From: an uncultured Lachnospiraceae bacterium
GTDB taxonomy: Bacteria > Bacillota > Clostridia > Lachnospirales > Lachnospiraceae
Length of the DNA: 64,000 bases
Direction of reading: 5' to 3'
NCBI GenBank assembly: GCA_959022495.1
Contig: CAUEYX010000001.1
Coordinates: 1-64,000, forward strand
Below the pieces are notes generated by a model. It worked only from the letters and a program-made list of their open reading frames with translations, had not been told where the DNA came from and did not search any database. Every line of letters starts with the position of its first letter. Position 1 is the first letter of the stretch. Of the stretch, positions 7,976 through 16,035 are shown in pieces. Both the position numbers and the translations under genes were made by a program.

Positions 7976-9325
7976 TTACAGTCTCTTAAGAAGTGCCTCT
8001 CTCTCTTCTTCATATCCCGGTTTTCCGAGCAGAGCGAACATATTTCTCTTATAACTTTCCACTCCCGGCTGGTTGAACGGATTAACGCCGAGTAAATATC
8101 CGCTCACACCGCACGCAAACTCGAAGAAATAAAACAGCTCACCCAGATAGAATTCATTCTGCTCCGGAATCTTCACCATCAGGTTCGGAACATTTCCGTC
8201 TGTATGCGCGAGAATCGTTCCGTTCATCGCGCTCTTATTAATAAAGTCCACATTTCTGCCTGCAAGATAATTCAGTCCATCCAGATCTACCGGCTCTTCA
8301 TTGATCACGATCTCTTCCCTGGACTTTTCTACATTGAGAACAGTCTCGAACAGGATTCTATTTCCGTCCTGGATGAATTGACCCATGGAATGCAGGTCTG
8401 TGGTCAGATCTACGGATGCCGGGAAGATCCCTTTCTGGTCCTTGCCCTCGCTCTCACCGTAAAGCTGTTTCCACCACTCAGATACATAGTGGAGGCTGGG
8501 CTCATAGTTTGCCAGCACTTCCACTGATTTGCCTTTGCGGAGAAGAATATTGCGGATCGCCGCATACTGCATTGCGTCATTCTCTGCAAAATCATTTTCC
8601 AAGGCAGCCTTTCTGCCTTCTGCCGCACCCTCCATCAGTTTATCGATGTCAGCGCCGCTCACAGCGATCGGGAGCAGACCCACTGCTGTAAGCACAGAGA
8701 AACGTCCACCCACGTCATCCGGTACAACGAATGTCTCGTATCCTTCTTCTGTTGCCAGATTCTTCAGCGCACCCCTCGCCTTATCCGTGGTTGCGTAGAT
8801 TCTCTTCGCCGCTTCCTCTTTGCCGTACTTCTTCTCCAACAGCTCTTTAAATACGCGGAAGGCAATGGCAGGCTCTGTGGTCGTTCCGGACTTAGAAATC
8901 ATGTTAATGGAGAAATCGCGGTCCCCCACCACATCAATCAGGTCTTTAATGTATGTGCTGCTGATACTGTTGCCCACGTAGTAGATCTCGGGAGCTTTTC
9001 TGATATCCTTTGACACTACATTGGCGAAAGAATGTCCAAGGAACTCAATTGCAGCCCTTGCCCCAAGGTAAGAACCGCCAATTCCAATCACCAGCAGAAC
9101 TTCCGAATCCTGACGGATTTTCTCAGCCGCTTTTTTGATGCGCGCGAATTCTTCTTTGTCATAGTCCACCGGAAGGTCAATCCATCCAAGGAAATCATTC
9201 CCTGCCCCGGTCCTGGCGAGCAGCTTGTCCTTTGCTTGAGCGGCAAGCTCGCTCATATACTGCATCTCATGCTCCTGCACAAAACCACATGCTTTTGAAT
9301 AATCAAATGTTACTTTGCTCATCAT
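7976..9325 (-). CDS. pgi: Glucose-6-phosphate isomerase
   Basis: This cytoplasmic enzyme interconverts glucose 6-phosphate and fructose 6-phosphate. The start at 9325 or 9322 (MMSKVTFDYSKACGF) is chosen because GGAGAGGAAGG lies just upstream; an in-frame extension to 9448 lacks family similarity. The resulting 449 residues match the Firmicute enzyme. Motifs: LLVIGIGGSYLGARAAIEFLG, SKSGTTTEPA for the phosphate site, DDVGGRFSVLTAVGLLP, and the region GESEGKDQKGIFPASVDLT. It has its own terminator and is followed by pfkA. Confidence 0.96.
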   Translation of the reverse strand: MMSKVTFDYSKACGFVQEHEMQYMSELAAQAKDKLLARTGAGNDFLGWIDLPVDYDKEEFARIKKAAEKIRQDSEVLLVIGIGGSYLGARAAIEFLGHSFANVVSKDIRKAPEIYYVGNSISSTYIKDLIDVVGDRDFSINMISKSGTTTEPAIAFRVFKELLEKKYGKEEAAKRIYATTDKARGALKNLATEEGYETFVVPDDVGGRFSVLTAVGLLPIAVSGADIDKLMEGAAEGRKAALENDFAENDAMQYAAIRNILLRKGKSVEVLANYEPSLHYVSEWWKQLYGESEGKDQKGIFPASVDLTTDLHSMGQFIQDGNRILFETVLNVEKSREEIVINEEPVDLDGLNYLAGRNVDFINKSAMNGTILAHTDGNVPNLMVKIPEQNEFYLGELFYFFEFACGVSGYLLGVNPFNQPGVESYKRNMFALLGKPGYEEEREALLKRL

Positions 9326-9515
9326 AATCCTTCCTCTCCGATATCTCCTGATATCACTGTCATCATTCGAAGCCCGGCGCCGGCACTCCGGCAGTATCCG
9401 ATACTCTATGGATATTTTACCAAATCTGATTTCCTTATTCAAGTGCAATGAAGGGATTCAAACTTCATTCAGACAGCATCTCCCGCATGCCTCCAGGAGA
9501 CGGTTCCGCTGTCTT

Positions 9516-10550
9516 TCAGGCAAGAAATTCTTCCAATATCTGCCGGATCGCCTCCTCCCTCAGAGCTGTTCTGTCACCGTCAGCGCCGTTTTCCGCGACG
9601 GCACTGCGCAGTGCCTGCCTTGCAGCCTCCCCGCTCTCAGCTGACCTCGGTTCCCCCTCAATATTGATGGGCAGGCGTTCCTCACGGCTCCTCCCTGCGG
9701 ACTGTGCAGACTGCTGGGCAGCAAACGCTGCCTCTGCCTGGGCATTCCCCCGCACTCCCTGTTCCATCCCGGTTTGACCGGCTGACTTGCCCACGTTCTG
9801 GGTATTCTGCTGCATCTCAGACTGCCCGGCGGACGGAATGTCTGACTGAACTGCCGGCTGGATATTGGACTGGGCGCCGGACTGCACACCAGACTGGACT
9901 GACCGGCCTGCTCTGGCTTTTTTCCTTCCGGCATCCTCCTGTCCCCTGCTTTCCGGAACAGGCTGAAATCCCCCTTTTCCCGCATTCTCCGCAGAAATCA
10001 CATCGATCGATTCCCGTTCTCTCTGACTCTGTTTCTTCAGTCGGAAGGCACAGATATTTTCCAGGTAATCCACCATGTACATCTTAACCGCATTTACCTT
10101 ATATGGCTCATCAGTCAGCCTCATAACAACAGACAGCAGCACCATCTCCGCAATGCCTGCTGCAATATATTGATAAACAGTCTCCGTGAGACCGGAAGAA
10201 AGGTAATGAGCCGACGCACCCAGCGCCGCCAGTATTCCCGCAAACCACACCGTCAGGACCTCAATCTGCCTCCATGTGTGGATGCGCAGCAAAAATCCCC
10301 TATATTCATATATGTATTTCTCCACGAATGCGTCAATATTTTCCACTGAATCATGGATCATGCACGCATGTTCATATTTTGCTCTCACGAGTTTTATCAG
10401 ACGGTGTGTACTTTTCGGCATGTTTCCTGCCGCTCTCACCAGCCTGTACAACGTCAGCTGGTTAATGATCTTCGCCAGAATCCCCAGCACTCCGATCCCT
10501 GCCATCAGATAAATGATAACACGGGTATCTCCTGCCAATCCTTCTAACAT
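9516..10550 (-). CDS. Membrane protein with a Gln/Ser-rich repetitive tail, function unknown
   Basis: I do not recognise a functional family. The 344-residue protein has three hydrophobic segments (about residues 10-28, 98-116 and 125-147) separated by a charged helical stretch. A long low-complexity tail follows (about residues 205-300) with repeats such as VQSGVQSGAQS and AVQSDIPSAGQS, then a short charged helical end. The segments suggest a small integral membrane domain with a disordered tail. The ATG has a strong AGGAGGG site and a promoter candidate 75 bases upstream. Its location between pgi and a divergent TSCPD gene gives no functional clue. Confidence 0.75.
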   Translation of the reverse strand: MLEGLAGDTRVIIYLMAGIGVLGILAKIINQLTLYRLVRAAGNMPKSTHRLIKLVRAKYEHACMIHDSVENIDAFVEKYIYEYRGFLLRIHTWRQIEVLTVWFAGILAALGASAHYLSSGLTETVYQYIAAGIAEMVLLSVVMRLTDEPYKVNAVKMYMVDYLENICAFRLKKQSQRERESIDVISAENAGKGGFQPVPESRGQEDAGRKKARAGRSVQSGVQSGAQSNIQPAVQSDIPSAGQSEMQQNTQNVGKSAGQTGMEQGVRGNAQAEAAFAAQQSAQSAGRSREERLPINIEGEPRSAESGEAARQALRSAVAENGADGDRTALREEAIRQILEEFLA

Positions 10551-10624
10551 AGCAAACCCTCCTGTTTATTTGATCTTCACAATGCTTCCCTCGTCCTGCG
10601 ACAGTTCGACTTGTGTTTGTGGAC

Positions 10625-10653
10625 ATTATAGACCATCCTTCTCCGATTGTCCG
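10625..10653 (-). promoter_or_regulatory. Probable promoter of the 344-residue membrane protein gene
   Basis: On the minus strand CGGACA and a perfect TATAAT are 17 bases apart, with the start codon about 75 bases downstream. The rest of the 10551-11015 gap shows no gene that I can support other than the divergent promoter near 10961. Confidence 0.5.
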
Positions 10654-10942
10654 CAAAAACCGTTCTACATATTTCTACACGCAGGCTCTATCCCTGAAGA
10701 GCTTGTTTCTCTATCGTCTCTTTTCTTAATTGCCTGATCTAAAGCTCAGATTAACTTGATAATCCTTCCGGCAGAGCAGTTGGTCTTCAGAAAGATTCCT
10801 GCTGACATTCCCGCATTGACTGAGTCTCAACAATGTCATATTTCCTCATATCTGAGCGAACCGTGACGGATAAAAATATTGGTGATGACGGACAACACGA
10901 CTGGCAGTATGTATTTCTCATATGGGAATATTAATAACGTCG

Positions 10943-10989
10943 ATTGTCAATAACGACAATTTGTATTTTTTATTCTGATTTGCTATAAT
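10943..10989 (+). promoter_or_regulatory. Promoter of the TSCPD gene with an adjacent palindromic operator candidate
   Basis: TTGTAT (10961-10966) and TATAAT (10984-10989) have a 17-base spacer. Touching the -35 box is a perfect inverted repeat ATTGTC-N6-GACAAT (10943-10960). The word AATAACG also occurs twice here (10932 and 10949). The position suggests a repressor or activator site; the regulator is unknown. Confidence 0.6.
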
Positions 10990-11015
10990 GTTCCCTGGCA
11001 AGGAGGTAAACAAAT

Positions 11016-11258
11016 ATGGATTATAAACCGAAGGGCGTCTGTTCACAGCAGATTCATTTTGACATTAAAGATAATAAAGTAACCAATGTATGCTTCCGTG
11101 GAGGATGCAATGGAAACCTGCAGGGAATCTCCCGCCTGATCGAAGGCATGGACGTAAATGAAGCGATCTCCCGTATTGAAGGAATCAAGTGTGGGTTCAA
11201 AGCCACTTCATGTCCTGATCAGCTCGCGCAGGCATTAAAAGAGGCAGTCGGAAAGTAA
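11016..11258 (+). CDS. TSCPD domain-containing small protein (TIGR03905 type)
   Basis: This 80-residue protein carries the TSCPD motif (ATSCPDQLAQAL) also found at the end of vitamin B12-dependent ribonucleotide reductases. Here it stands alone as a small conserved Clostridial family. Other conserved features are CSQQIHFDI and CFRGGCNGNLQGISRLIEG, giving several cysteines that could bind metal. The molecular role is not known. It is a single-gene unit with a strong AAGGAGG site, its own promoter with an adjacent palindrome, and a terminator overlapping its stop codon. Confidence 0.85.
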   Translation: MDYKPKGVCSQQIHFDIKDNKVTNVCFRGGCNGNLQGISRLIEGMDVNEAISRIEGIKCGFKATSCPDQLAQALKEAVGK

Positions 11259-11272
11259 ACCGGCTGCCTTTT
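11242..11272 (+). terminator. Terminator of the TSCPD gene
   Basis: GGCAGTCGG pairs with CCGGCTGCC around an eight-base loop containing the TAA stop codon, followed by TTTT. Confidence 0.65.
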
Positions 11273-11368
11273 CGGAGTAATAAACGAAGGAGAATTGCCC
11301 CATACATGATTATGAAATTCATTAATTAAAATTCTATCCGAATAATGGATTTAAATATAAATATACCC

Positions 11369-11513
11369 CCTTTAAGTCCTGAGAGCAGCCGCCATATGTA
11401 TCGCCGTTGGTTTGTGGTGTTTCTCGGAACAGGTTTCTCAAATCTTTGAAATGATTTTTTTTATTAATAGTTTCCGTGGCGCTGCACCGGCGGCTGCTCT
11501 CAAGACTTAAAGG
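11369..11513. repeat. 25-bp inverted repeat bounding a 145-bp element
   Basis: The left arm (11369-11393, beginning CCTTTAAGTCCTGAGAGC) and the right arm (11489-11513, ending GACTTAAAGG) match as inverted copies at 24 of 25 positions, with a 95-base interior that encodes nothing evident. It lies between the convergent TSCPD and DUF6147-like genes. It could be a small non-autonomous mobile element or a long hairpin. I see no clear target-site duplication. Confidence 0.7.
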
Positions 11514-11538
11514 AGGGTGTTATTCAATTATATGCTGG

Positions 11539-12033
11539 TTATTTGATATATATTCCATCTGTGAAGGAAGCTGTTTCCTCATAAGGGTATGAATCTCCGG
11601 CAATATGGTATGCCCGGACTCTATAATAATATCCTCTATCAACACTAATAGTTTTTGCAGTTGATAAAAATATGTTATTTTCCGTCTTTTCCATCCACCA
11701 GTCTACCTGTCCCCATGCATCAACATCTTCAAGATAACGGTCAACATAAACAATTGTTGCTATATAGTTTACTTCTTGATTTGCTGTCGTGGAAGCATAT
11801 GCATAAACTCTTCCGGTTCCTGCTTTAGAAATTGTGCAGTCCCCAGTCATCAGATAAATTCCTCTTGAGGTAATATTATTCGAATATCCTGTAGAACTAT
11901 CTTCTGTTGTAAGGTAAGAACCGTCTACCATTTTTAATGTTTCATCCGAAGCTTCCGCGGATACAATAGATACTGTCATTACCATACAAAAAACCACTAT
12001 ACTGCTTATAAATGATAAAATACGTTTCTTCAT
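11539..12033 (-). CDS. Secreted DUF6147-like protein
   Basis: The 164-residue product begins with a clear signal peptide (MKKRILSFISSIVVFCMVMT, cleavage likely after VSAEAS). The mature part contains SSTGYSNNITSRGIYLMTGDCTI, ATIVYVDRYLEDVDAWGQVD and YYYRVRAYHIAGD, which I associate from memory with the DUF6147 family of Clostridial exported proteins. No catalytic motif is evident. It lies 80 bases downstream of the DUF4367 gene in the same direction and may be co-transcribed with it. Confidence 0.65.
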   Translation of the reverse strand: MKKRILSFISSIVVFCMVMTVSIVSAEASDETLKMVDGSYLTTEDSSTGYSNNITSRGIYLMTGDCTISKAGTGRVYAYASTTANQEVNYIATIVYVDRYLEDVDAWGQVDWWMEKTENNIFLSTAKTISVDRGYYYRVRAYHIAGDSYPYEETASFTDGIYIK

Positions 12034-12114
12034 CTGTTATTCATTCCTTTATTTTTTTCAAGTAATATTTCCTATATTAAATAAACAGTTCAGATGACAA
12101 AAACTTACGCGTTT

Positions 12115-12885
12115 TTAGAAAAAAACTAAATTTTTTATAATTTTCTCAAATTCTTCTTTATCTAGAATTCCCATAATTTGATATTGAGCATCCATGTACT
12201 CAAAATCAGCCACGTATCTACTTAGGTTTGAATTATCTACTTTGTATTCTTTAATATTTATTTTGATATTTTCTACAACCTCTAATTGATATTCATCAAT
12301 TAATTTATCTGTCTCTATTTGACCAAGAGAAGAGTCGTCATCATTCATATACATCATATATCGAATCGTCTGCCCATTATAATCATATAATAAAACTGCT
12401 TTTCTCTGTTCCTGATCCAATTCATATAGCTTCAAATACGTATTTGCAGGAATATAACCTAATTTAATTGTCGATATTCCTAACTTTTCTCCAATCTCTT
12501 TATAAACCTGTATCTCATCGATATCTTCACTTTTTTGCGCTTCCATATTTTCAACATTTATAATGGATGCATTTTCATCCCCAGCAATTCTTTCCCACAG
12601 AACCTTCCAGTACGACTTGCTTCCCACACTTGTGATCACGCTTCCAAATGCAAGGACAAGCACGGCTGCCAGCGCCAGTATAACGTAGCGCTTTTTCTTT
12701 CTGCGATACACGGTCTTTGACCGTCTATCGTATTCATAGTCCTGTATCTTATTGAAAAGAGAAGTTTCCATATCTTCAGACACCGTAATATCATCAAGGT
12801 CTTCCCGCTCCCTGACTTCTTTTTCTATCTGGCGGGCTTCTTTATCCACTTCTTCTTTCAGTGATATTTTTTTCAGTTCTTTCAT
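12115..12885 (-). CDS. Single-pass membrane protein with a DUF4367-like domain, possible anti-sigma-type protein
   Basis: I start it at the ATG at 12885 (MKELKKISLKEEV) because AGGTG lies at proper spacing; an in-frame GTG at 12894 overlaps that site. The 256-residue protein has a charged cytoplasmic part, a lysine/arginine-rich stop followed by one transmembrane helix (RYVILALAAVLVLAFGSVIT, about residue 68 onward), and an extracytoplasmic domain resembling DUF4367, a family often encoded beside ECF sigma factors. A sigma factor gene lies on the same strand but is separated from it by the oppositely oriented murG. The anti-sigma role is inference. Confidence 0.6.
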   Translation of the reverse strand: MKELKKISLKEEVDKEARQIEKEVREREDLDDITVSEDMETSLFNKIQDYEYDRRSKTVYRRKKKRYVILALAAVLVLAFGSVITSVGSKSYWKVLWERIAGDENASIINVENMEAQKSEDIDEIQVYKEIGEKLGISTIKLGYIPANTYLKLYELDQEQRKAVLLYDYNGQTIRYMMYMNDDDSSLGQIETDKLIDEYQLEVVENIKINIKEYKVDNSNLSRYVADFEYMDAQYQIMGILDKEEFEKIIKNLVFF

Positions 12886-12918
12886 TCTCTGCACCTTTTT
12901 TCTGTCCTATATTTTTCC

Positions 12919-12946
12919 TTGACATTTCACCAAATAAGGTTAAGAT
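12919..12946 (+). promoter_or_regulatory. Probable promoter of murG
   Basis: A perfect TTGACA (12919-12924) is followed after 16 bases by TAAGAT (12941-12946), 48 bases before the murG start codon. Confidence 0.6.
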
Positions 12947-12993
12947 GAAATTAGCTTTAGCCGTGCATTACTACATTTTCTGGAGGTTACTAT

Positions 12994-14064
12994 ATGAAAC
13001 GAATCATTTTGACCGGAGGCGGCACCGCCGGACATGTCACTCCTAATATCGCCCTGATTCCCAAGCTTAAGGAACTGGGATATGACATCCAATATATTGG
13101 CTCTTATAACGGCATTGAAAAGGATCTTATTGAACCTTTTGGCATCCCTTATCATGGGATTTCCTCGGGAAAACTGCGCCGCTATTTCAGCGTACAGAAT
13201 TTCACAGATCCATTCCGCGTAGTCAAAGGCTTTGGAGAAGCACGCAAGCTGATCAAAGACCTGAAACCTGATGTCATCTTTTCAAAAGGTGGGTTTGTCT
13301 CCGTCCCTGTTGTTCTTGCGGGAAAGAGGTGTAAGGTTCCTGTAATCATCCATGAATCAGATATGACTCCTGGCCTTGCGAACAAGATTGCCATTCCTTC
13401 CGCTTCAAAAGTGTGCTGCAATTTTCCTGAGACTCTCGACTCTCTTCCTGAAGGTAAGGCTGTGCTTACAGGATCTCCCATCCGTCAGGAGCTTCTTTCT
13501 GGAAACAAGATTGCGGCATTGGATATGTGCGGATTCACTGCTGATAAACCAGTGATCCTTGTGATTGGAGGAAGTCTTGGATCCGTTGTGGTCAACAATG
13601 CTGTGCGTCAGAGCCTGCCCGAACTGCTCAAGGATTTTCAAATCATCCATCTGTGCGGAAAGGGTAAGACTGATGACTCCCTGAAGGATACTAAAGGATA
13701 CTGTCAATTTGAATATATCAAGAGTGAACTGCGGGATATTTTTGCCCTCTCCGATATCGTCATCTCAAGAGCCGGGGCTAATGCGATCTGCGAGCTTTTG
13801 GCTCTCAGAAAACCAAATCTTCTTATCCCTCTGTCTGCCAAAGCGAGCCGTGGAGATCAGATCCTGAACGCACGTTCATTTGAACGCCAGGGCTTCAGCA
13901 TGGTACTTGAAGAGGAAGAACTCTCCAAAGAGTCGCTAGTCTCAGCAATCCATGAGCTTTATAAAAACCGAGAGACTTTCGTCAATGCCATGAAAGACTC
14001 TGGACAGCACAATTCAATCGATAGAATCATCAGCCTGATAGAGGAGGCTGTCTCAGATAAATAG
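12994..14064 (+). CDS. murG: UDP-N-acetylglucosamine transferase MurG (lipid II synthesis)
   Basis: This 356-residue glycosyltransferase adds N-acetylglucosamine to lipid I on the inner face of the membrane, giving lipid II for peptidoglycan. Motifs: the N-terminal glycine-rich loop LTGGGTAGHVTPN, FSKGGFVSVPVVLAGK, the donor-site loop VIGGSLGSVVVN, and SRAGANAICELLALRKPNLLIP. GGAGG precedes the ATG at good spacing. It is outside any division and cell wall cluster and stands alone between two same-direction regulatory genes, with its own promoter and a terminator shared with the sigma gene. Confidence 0.95.
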   Translation: MKRIILTGGGTAGHVTPNIALIPKLKELGYDIQYIGSYNGIEKDLIEPFGIPYHGISSGKLRRYFSVQNFTDPFRVVKGFGEARKLIKDLKPDVIFSKGGFVSVPVVLAGKRCKVPVIIHESDMTPGLANKIAIPSASKVCCNFPETLDSLPEGKAVLTGSPIRQELLSGNKIAALDMCGFTADKPVILVIGGSLGSVVVNNAVRQSLPELLKDFQIIHLCGKGKTDDSLKDTKGYCQFEYIKSELRDIFALSDIVISRAGANAICELLALRKPNLLIPLSAKASRGDQILNARSFERQGFSMVLEEEELSKESLVSAIHELYKNRETFVNAMKDSGQHNSIDRIISLIEEAVSDK

Positions 14065-14081
14065 AGAGCTTTTCTTTTTCT

Positions 14082-14115
14082 GAACAGGTGTCCACCGGAT
14101 GCCTGTTCATTTTTT
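14082..14115. terminator. Bidirectional terminator between murG and the sigma factor gene
   Basis: GAACAGG pairs with CCTGTTC with additional inner TCC/GGA pairing, followed by ATTTTTT on the plus strand and by an A/G-rich to T-rich flank on the other. The stop codon of the sigma factor gene lies within the right arm. Confidence 0.75.
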
Positions 14116-14658
14116 CTGAATCATCTCTTTATATTCCACACCATATGTTTTTCGAATCCATACTTTAGCTCTGTGCAGGATACTATGGAGAACCCCGATC
14201 TTGACATCCATCATTTCAGCGACTCTTTCCTGAGGAATATCCATATAATAAGCAAACAGAACTGCGTCGTGCCATCTCGGATTTTTCTCCATCAGCCCTG
14301 AAAGTATAGAATCATTAAGCGCTTTTACTTCCGCTGTATATTCCTGTTCTATGCAGTCATCTTCCATACTTTCCGTAAACAGCGTATTTTTCAGACCGTT
14401 CTCTTCGTCATCCATTGATATTGTGCGCCCATATTTGTTTTTGTAATTCAATGCCGAATTTTTCGCAACTGTATATAACCACGAAGTGATCTTTTCTCTT
14501 TTGAAATCTTCAAATCCTGTGTACAGTTTTAGAAATGTATCCTGAGTTATGTCTTCTGCCGCATCGTAATTGTTGCCTGAATAAATGTATGCCACTTTCA
14601 GGACGAGATTCTTATACTTTTCATAAATCTCGTTAAATTCACGATTACCTGTCAACAT
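14107..14658 (-). CDS. RNA polymerase sigma-70 family (ECF-type) factor
   Basis: The 183-residue protein has the two-domain ECF layout: region 2 (IYEKYKNLVLKVAYIYSGN, AAEDITQDTFLKLYTG, KREKITSWLYTVAKNSALNY) and region 4 (WHDAVLFAYYMDIPQERVAEMMDVKIGVLHSILHRAKVWIRK). It should direct RNA polymerase to a small regulon. It starts 12 bases after the HIT-family gene, probably in one transcript. A candidate cognate membrane protein (DUF4367) is encoded further along the same strand beyond murG. Confidence 0.88.
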   Translation of the reverse strand: MLTGNREFNEIYEKYKNLVLKVAYIYSGNNYDAAEDITQDTFLKLYTGFEDFKREKITSWLYTVAKNSALNYKNKYGRTISMDDEENGLKNTLFTESMEDDCIEQEYTAEVKALNDSILSGLMEKNPRWHDAVLFAYYMDIPQERVAEMMDVKIGVLHSILHRAKVWIRKTYGVEYKEMIQKK

Positions 14659-14670
14659 AATTTCTCCGGT

Positions 14671-15078
14671 TTATTTCATTTTATCCAATATTTCTTTTTT
14701 ATCTGTGTCATTAAGCTCCCCCATATGCCAGCCGAGCCCGACTTTGTCCCCTTTATATCTCGGAATCATATGCATATGAAAGTGAAATACTGTCTGACCT
14801 GCACACTCTTCATTATTCTGTACAATATTATAACCATCGCATCCAAGTACGTCCGTCATCTTTGTTATCATCCTCTTTGCCAGAACAATTGCCTTTGCAG
14901 CTGTTTCTTCCTCAATATCATACAGATTTCTGTAATGCTCTTTTGGTATGATCAGGGCATGTCCCTTTGACGCCGGTCCCAGATCAAGTATCACGCGGAA
15001 ATCATCATCCTCATAAAGTGTGGCGGATGGAATTTCGCCTGCCGCAATTTTACAAAAAATACATTCTTTGTCTTTCAT
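14671..15078 (-). CDS. HIT family nucleotide-binding protein
   Basis: The 135-residue protein has the histidine triad as HFHMHMIPR and the early CIFCKIAAGEIPSATLYED typical of HIT hydrolases acting on purine nucleoside phosphoramidates or dinucleotides. The ATG at 15078 (MKDKECIFCK) is chosen over a longer in-frame form because GAGG lies eight bases upstream and the family starts here. It is the upstream neighbour of the sigma factor gene. Confidence 0.93.
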   Translation of the reverse strand: MKDKECIFCKIAAGEIPSATLYEDDDFRVILDLGPASKGHALIIPKEHYRNLYDIEEETAAKAIVLAKRMITKMTDVLGCDGYNIVQNNEECAGQTVFHFHMHMIPRYKGDKVGLGWHMGELNDTDKKEILDKMK

Positions 15079-15216
15079 TGTGTTTTCCTCTTTTCCACAG
15101 ATTATTTCTGATAGTAGTATATCCCATTTTCTGGAAAAAGAGAAGAAGTTTATCTGAAGAAGGACTGCGCCCTTTTCTCTGATCTTCCTGTGTCGAAAGG
15201 TGTCGTATAGATTCTG

Positions 15217-15245
15217 TTGAACCACCGGAGATGACATGCTAGACT
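15217..15245 (+). promoter_or_regulatory. Possible promoter of the histidine kinase gene
   Basis: TTGAAC and TAGACT are separated by 17 bases, about 60 bases before the GTG start. Both boxes match the consensus at four of six positions. Confidence 0.35.
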
Positions 15246-15303
15246 AAATAGTAACAAAGAGAGCCTGCCGGCAGGTTCCTGCTGAAAGAGAGGAGAGACT
15301 TCT

Positions 15304-16035
15304 GTGTTCACCAATATTGATATTAATAAAATGAACCATCTTATGGAGACAAACAAGGATGCAAAGCAGATCATCTCACAGCTGCTTGAAAATCATCACA
15401 CAGCTGTATCCATGATTGCCCATGAAATACGCAATCCACTGACTCTTGTGTCCTCATCCCTCCAGATTATGGAGGCACAGCATCCAGAGGTTAAAGCATT
15501 CCACAACTGGGATCAGATGATGGAAGATGTGCAGTTTATGTGCAGCCTGCTGAATGAACTTTCTTCTTTTAACAATAGTTCAACACTCCACCACTCTGTA
15601 TTTTCGATCGAACGACTGATCAAGAATGTAGCTGTTTCTTTCGCGATCTCTCTCGACTCAGATAATTCCGGCATCGAATTTACTTCCCGGATCGTACCTG
15701 GCATGGGCGATTTTACCGGTGATAAGATCAAGCTGGAAGAAGTTCTCCTTAATCTTCTGTGCAATGCACGGGAAGCAGTGACAGAAAACGGAAGTATTTC
15801 TCTGACTGCAGAACGGCAGAACGATACAATTACCATCCGCTGTCAGGACAATGGCTGTGGGATTTCCGAAGATATCATAGACACCATCTTTGATCCATTT
15901 GTAACCTATAAGGAAAATGGAACAGGACTCGGTCTTTCATCGTCAAAGCAGATCGTAGAAGCCCATGGCGGAAACATCTCAGCAGAGTCTTCCCCTGAAT
16001 CAGGTACTATCTTCACGGTCACTCTCCCAGTTTGA
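15304..16035 (+). CDS. Soluble orphan sensor histidine kinase
   Basis: The 243-residue protein begins at GTG behind GAGAGGAGAG. It consists of a HisKA dimerisation domain with the phospho-acceptor His40 in MIAHEIRNPLTLVSSSL and a HATPase domain (N box LLNLLCNAREAV, G1 QDNGCGISED, G2 GTGLGLSSSKQIVEAHGG). It has no transmembrane segment and no recognisable sensor domain, only about 30 residues before the H box. The H-box sequence resembles the kinases that feed the sporulation phosphorelay. No response regulator is encoded nearby. Spo0A-directed signalling is a guess from family resemblance. Confidence 0.88.
   Translation: MFTNIDINKMNHLMETNKDAKQIISQLLENHHTAVSMIAHEIRNPLTLVSSSLQIMEAQHPEVKAFHNWDQMMEDVQFMCSLLNELSSFNNSSTLHHSVFSIERLIKNVAVSFAISLDSDNSGIEFTSRIVPGMGDFTGDKIKLEEVLLNLLCNAREAVTENGSISLTAERQNDTITIRCQDNGCGISEDIIDTIFDPFVTYKENGTGLGLSSSKQIVEAHGGNISAESSPESGTIFTVTLPV

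Noticed and set aside
9402..9448. Longer start for pgi giving 490 residues
   Set aside because: The extra 41 residues are not like the enzyme family, and a strong ribosome-binding site lies before the ATG pair at 9322-9325.
10862..10952. A 22-codon frame starting ATGACGGACAAC upstream of the TSCPD gene
   Set aside because: It has no ribosome-binding site, ends inside the palindrome, and lies upstream of the promoter.
12892..12894. GTG start for the DUF4367 gene
   Set aside because: It overlaps the AGGTG ribosome-binding site that fits the ATG at 12885.
15079..15237. Extended N-terminus of the HIT protein
   Set aside because: The extension is unlike HIT proteins, and a good site precedes the ATG at 15078.
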